From NCBI GenBank assembly GCA_025935275.1, contig JAICVP010000017.1, positions 1-15,741 on the forward strand: a stretch of 15,741 bases of DNA, read 5' to 3'. How positions within the stretch are numbered: the stretch's first letter is position 1; the number at the start of each line of letters is the position of its first letter. A model generated the notes under the pieces. It did not search any database. It saw only the letters and a list, made by a program, of their open reading frames with translations, and was not told the origin of the DNA. The translations under genes were made by a program, and so were the position numbers. The stretch is from Thermoleophilia bacterium (GTDB lineage: Bacteria > Actinomycetota > Thermoleophilia > Gaiellales > Gaiellaceae). Shown in pieces: positions 14,037 through 15,741 of this stretch.

Positions 14037-14580
14037 AGATCCCGGTCACGCCGAGGGCGGCGAGCTCGAGCATCCGTTCAGGGTCGTTGACCGTGAAGAC
14101 CGTGGTCGCAAGCCCCGCGGCCTGGGCCGCCGCGATGCGGTCGGTCTCCGCCGGCTCCTCGAAGCCGATTCCCCAGTAGCCCGCCGCCTCTTCGGGCTCG
14201 TGCGTGTGGAGGACGCAGCGGAGCTCAGGGCGGCGCTCGGCCACGCGCCGAACGGCGCCCGTCTGAAAGGAGACGACGATGAGCTCGCCCGGACGAACGG
14301 CGTGGCGCTCGAGTGCGTCGAGCACCGCGTCGGTCGTCTCCTCCTCCTTCACCTCGACGCACAGGCCGATGCGGCCGGTCAGGGCCGCCAACACCTCCTC
14401 CAGGGTGGGCACCTCGTCGGGCGGGCCCGGGTCGTGGCAGATGACCAGCTCGCCGCGCCTGGCCCGGACGTCGAACTCGACGTAGTCGGCCCCCTCGGCG
14501 ATCGCGAGCTCGAAGGCCTCCAGGGTGTTCTCGGGCGCCTCCCAGCACGCGCCGCGGTGCGCGAGGACGAGCGGCGTCAC
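13987..14580 (-). CDS. Glycerophosphodiester phosphodiesterase, cytoplasmic
   Basis: The product has 197 residues from a GTG start. It has the GDPD barrel motifs: A-H8-R9-G, P-E17-N-T-L-E-A-F, G-A-D-Y-V-E35-F-D37-V-R, V-I-C-H49-D, C-V-E76-V-K78, and the closing T-V-F-T-V-N-D-P-E-R-M plus G-I-F-T-D-R-P. These supply the catalytic His pair and the metal-binding Glu/Asp. The family hydrolyses glycerophosphodiesters to glycerol 3-phosphate and an alcohol. It is compact compared with secreted UgpQ/GlpQ relatives and has no signal peptide, so its substrate must already be inside the cell. It overlaps the HAD gene start-to-stop by four bases (GTGA) and the importer ATPase gene by 50 bases on the opposite strand. 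Confidence 0.91.
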   Translation of the reverse strand: MTPLVLAHRGACWEAPENTLEAFELAIAEGADYVEFDVRARRGELVICHDPGPPDEVPTLEEVLAALTGRIGLCVEVKEEETTDAVLDALERHAVRPGELIVVSFQTGAVRRVAERRPELRCVLHTHEPEEAAGYWGIGFEEPAETDRIAAAQAAGLATTVFTVNDPERMLELAALGVTGIFTDRPALARRALQAAR

Positions 14581-15230
14581 GCCTCGCCGAAGAGCCGCTG
14601 CATGAGCGCCAGGTCGATCCGCTCGACGATCTCGTCAGCCTGCGCCAGCCGTTCGGGCGAGAGGGTGCCGAGGACCGCGAAGCAGCGCATGCCTGCGGCC
14701 TTGGCCGAGGCGACGCCCGCCTCGGTGTCCTCGAAGACGAGGAAGTCTGCGGCGGGAAGGTCCTCTCCGAGGAGCTCGTGCGCGCGGAGGTAGCCGTCCG
14801 GCGCCGGCTTGCCTTCGTCCACGTCCTCGGCAGGCACGATCGCCTGAAAGCAGCCCGTCAGCCCGGCAGCCTCGACCACCGGCTCGATCTCGGGGCGCGC
14901 GGCGCCCGAGACGATTGCGAGCGGGACGCGCTCCGCCGCGTAGTGCACCGCCTCTCGGAGCTCCGGCGGGACGCTCGAGCCGTCGGCGACGGCGGCCCGG
15001 TAGCGGCGGATCCGCTCCTCGATCACCTCGTCGACGTCGGGGTGGTCGCGACCGAGCCAGGTGCGCACGATCTCGGGGTCCGACAGGCCGGCGAGCACGT
15101 CGAAGTACTCCTGGGCTGAGAGCGGCTTGCCATGCTCGCCGAAGAGCTCGATGAAGATCTCGCACAGGATCGGCTCGTCGTGGGAGAGCGTCCCGTTGAA
15201 GTCGAACACGATCGCGCGCGGCCGTCTCAT
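14577..15230 (-). CDS. HAD-superfamily hydrolase (phosphatase, beta-phosphoglucomutase-like)
   Basis: The product has 217 residues with all four HAD motifs: motif I F-D10-F-N12-G-T-L, motif II I-V-S108-G, motif III G-K141-P-A-P, motif IV F-E167-D168-T-E-A-G. A helical cap domain lies between residues 18 and 85. Substrates are usually small phosphate esters. The second acid of motif I, normally Asp and the general acid/base, is Asn12. The gene precedes the phosphodiesterase with a four-base overlap, so the pair form one operon and may act in sequence. No Shine-Dalgarno sequence is visible. TAGTCT (15245-15240) lies nine bases upstream of the ATG, and only 20 bases separate it from the divergent transporter gene. 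Confidence 0.9.
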   Translation of the reverse strand: MRRPRAIVFDFNGTLSHDEPILCEIFIELFGEHGKPLSAQEYFDVLAGLSDPEIVRTWLGRDHPDVDEVIEERIRRYRAAVADGSSVPPELREAVHYAAERVPLAIVSGAARPEIEPVVEAAGLTGCFQAIVPAEDVDEGKPAPDGYLRAHELLGEDLPAADFLVFEDTEAGVASAKAAGMRCFAVLGTLSPERLAQADEIVERIDLALMQRLFGEA

Positions 15231-15239
15231 CGGCAGGGG

Positions 15240-15245
15240 AGACTA
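15240..15245 (-). promoter_or_regulatory. Possible -10 element for the HAD-phosphodiesterase pair
   Basis: On the minus strand TAGTCT fits TANNNT and ends nine bases before the ATG at 15230. This implies a leader of zero to three bases. No good -35 is visible at 17 bases. The short gap to the divergent gene leaves little other room for a promoter. Confidence 0.3.
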
Positions 15246-15250
15246 TCGCC

Positions 15251-15741
15251 GTGCCGCTGGACGCCCTCGCGCTCGCTCTCGCCGCCGCGTTCCTGCATGC
15301 CTTCTGGAACCTCCTCATCGCCCGCGCGAAGGACCCTGAGGCGGCCACGGCCGTGGCGCTCCTCGTTGCGCTCGTCGCCTACGCGCCGGTCGCAGCGCTG
15401 ACGTGGAGGCTCGAGCCGGCGGCGATCCCGTACATCGTCGTCACGTCGTTCCTCCAGCTCGGCTACGTCATCCTGCTCGCGGCTGCCTACGTGCGCGCCG
15501 AGCTGTCGGTCGTCTACCCGATCGCGCGCGGGACCGCCCCCGTCCTCGTGCTGGTCGTCGGCGTGGTCGCCCTGGGGCTCGGGACTTCCCCGCAGCAGGC
15601 GGCCGGCGTCTGCCTGGTCGGCATCGGCGTCCTGCTCGTCCGAGGCCTCCGCCGCTCGGCCGAGCCCGCCGGAGTTCTCTTCGGCCTCTCCATCGCCTGC
15701 TTCATCGCCGCGTACACCCTCGTGGACAAGTACGGGATCCG
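15251..15741 (+). CDS. EamA/DMT-type membrane transporter (partial, runs off right edge)
   Basis: GTG at 15251 with AGGGGAG at 15235-15241 opens 163 codons that run to the window end without a stop. The product starts V-P-L-D-A-L-A-L-A-L-A-A-A-F-L-H-A-F-W-N and shows four or five hydrophobic helices. It includes L-Q-L-G-Y-V-I-L-L-A-A-A-Y followed by A-E-L-S-V-V-Y-P-I-A-R-G, and A-G-V-C-L-V-G-I-G-V-L-L-V-R-G. The H-A-x-W-N start and the S-x-V-Y-P-I-A-R-G block are typical of EamA drug/metabolite transporters, which have ten helices. About half of the protein is present. Substrate unknown. It is divergent from the HAD gene. Confidence 0.85.
   Translation, partial: MPLDALALALAAAFLHAFWNLLIARAKDPEAATAVALLVALVAYAPVAALTWRLEPAAIPYIVVTSFLQLGYVILLAAAYVRAELSVVYPIARGTAPVLVLVVGVVALGLGTSPQQAAGVCLVGIGVLLVRGLRRSAEPAGVLFGLSIACFIAAYTLVDKYGI

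Noticed and set aside
1..15741. CRISPR arrays, tRNA or rRNA genes, insertion sequences, att sites
   Set aside because: No regularly spaced repeats, transposase motifs or terminal inverted repeats were seen, and the gaps are too small or lack cloverleaf patterns. Fine tRNA screening was by eye only.

Overview
The window is a strongly GC-rich piece of bacterial chromosome with tightly packed genes, frequent GTG or TTG starts, GGAGG-type ribosome binding sites and many 1-4 nt gene overlaps. The protein flavour (GlnT-type glutamine synthetase with GlxB/C/D, twin-arginine lipoprotein binding protein, acidic small proteins) points to Actinomycetota. A deep-branching Thermoleophilia-like lineage (Gaiellales/Solirubrobacterales) is my best guess. 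The lineage is inferred from style only. No rRNA, tRNA, CRISPR array or mobile element was seen, and no gene-free gap exceeds about 235 bases.

Left edge (1-557): the 5' end of purD on the minus strand, with a promoter that suggests a leaderless mRNA, and a divergent small acidic protein of unknown function (225-557). A 233-base gap (558-790) carries two related palindromes that look like a paired operator for the operon that follows.

Nitrogen operon (791-5991, plus): a glutamine synthetase-like ligase of the GlnT/GmaS branch, followed by a split glutamate synthase of the GlxBCD / N-methylglutamate synthase (MgsABC) type: amidotransferase, GXGXG domain and FMN/Fe-S synthase domain. A 144-residue unknown protein and a 50-residue membrane protein close the operon. 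Genes overlap or nearly touch, so they are probably co-transcribed and translationally coupled. In the ligase, both acidic residues of the canonical ammonium site appear to be replaced, so an amine may be the real nitrogen substrate. A strong hairpin follows the last stop codon.

Middle (6128-9965): an aldehyde dehydrogenase with an unusual cofactor loop (plus) converges exactly on glpD (minus), with stop codons sharing one CTAG. glpD is coupled to an upstream PHP-domain metal-dependent hydrolase.

Right (10028-15741): divergent from the PHP gene is a complete ABC importer (binding lipoprotein, two permeases, ATPase) of the spermidine/putrescine-Afu superfamily. Converging on it, with a 50-base antisense overlap, are a cytoplasmic glycerophosphodiester phosphodiesterase and a HAD phosphatase on the minus strand. 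A truncated EamA/DMT-type transporter starts 20 bases from the HAD gene.

Working model: importer, phosphodiesterase, PHP and HAD hydrolases, and GlpD form a phosphate-ester scavenging system. Glycerophosphodiesters or similar esters would enter, be cleaved to glycerol 3-phosphate and be oxidised to dihydroxyacetone phosphate. The importer's substrate is inferred from gene context only.
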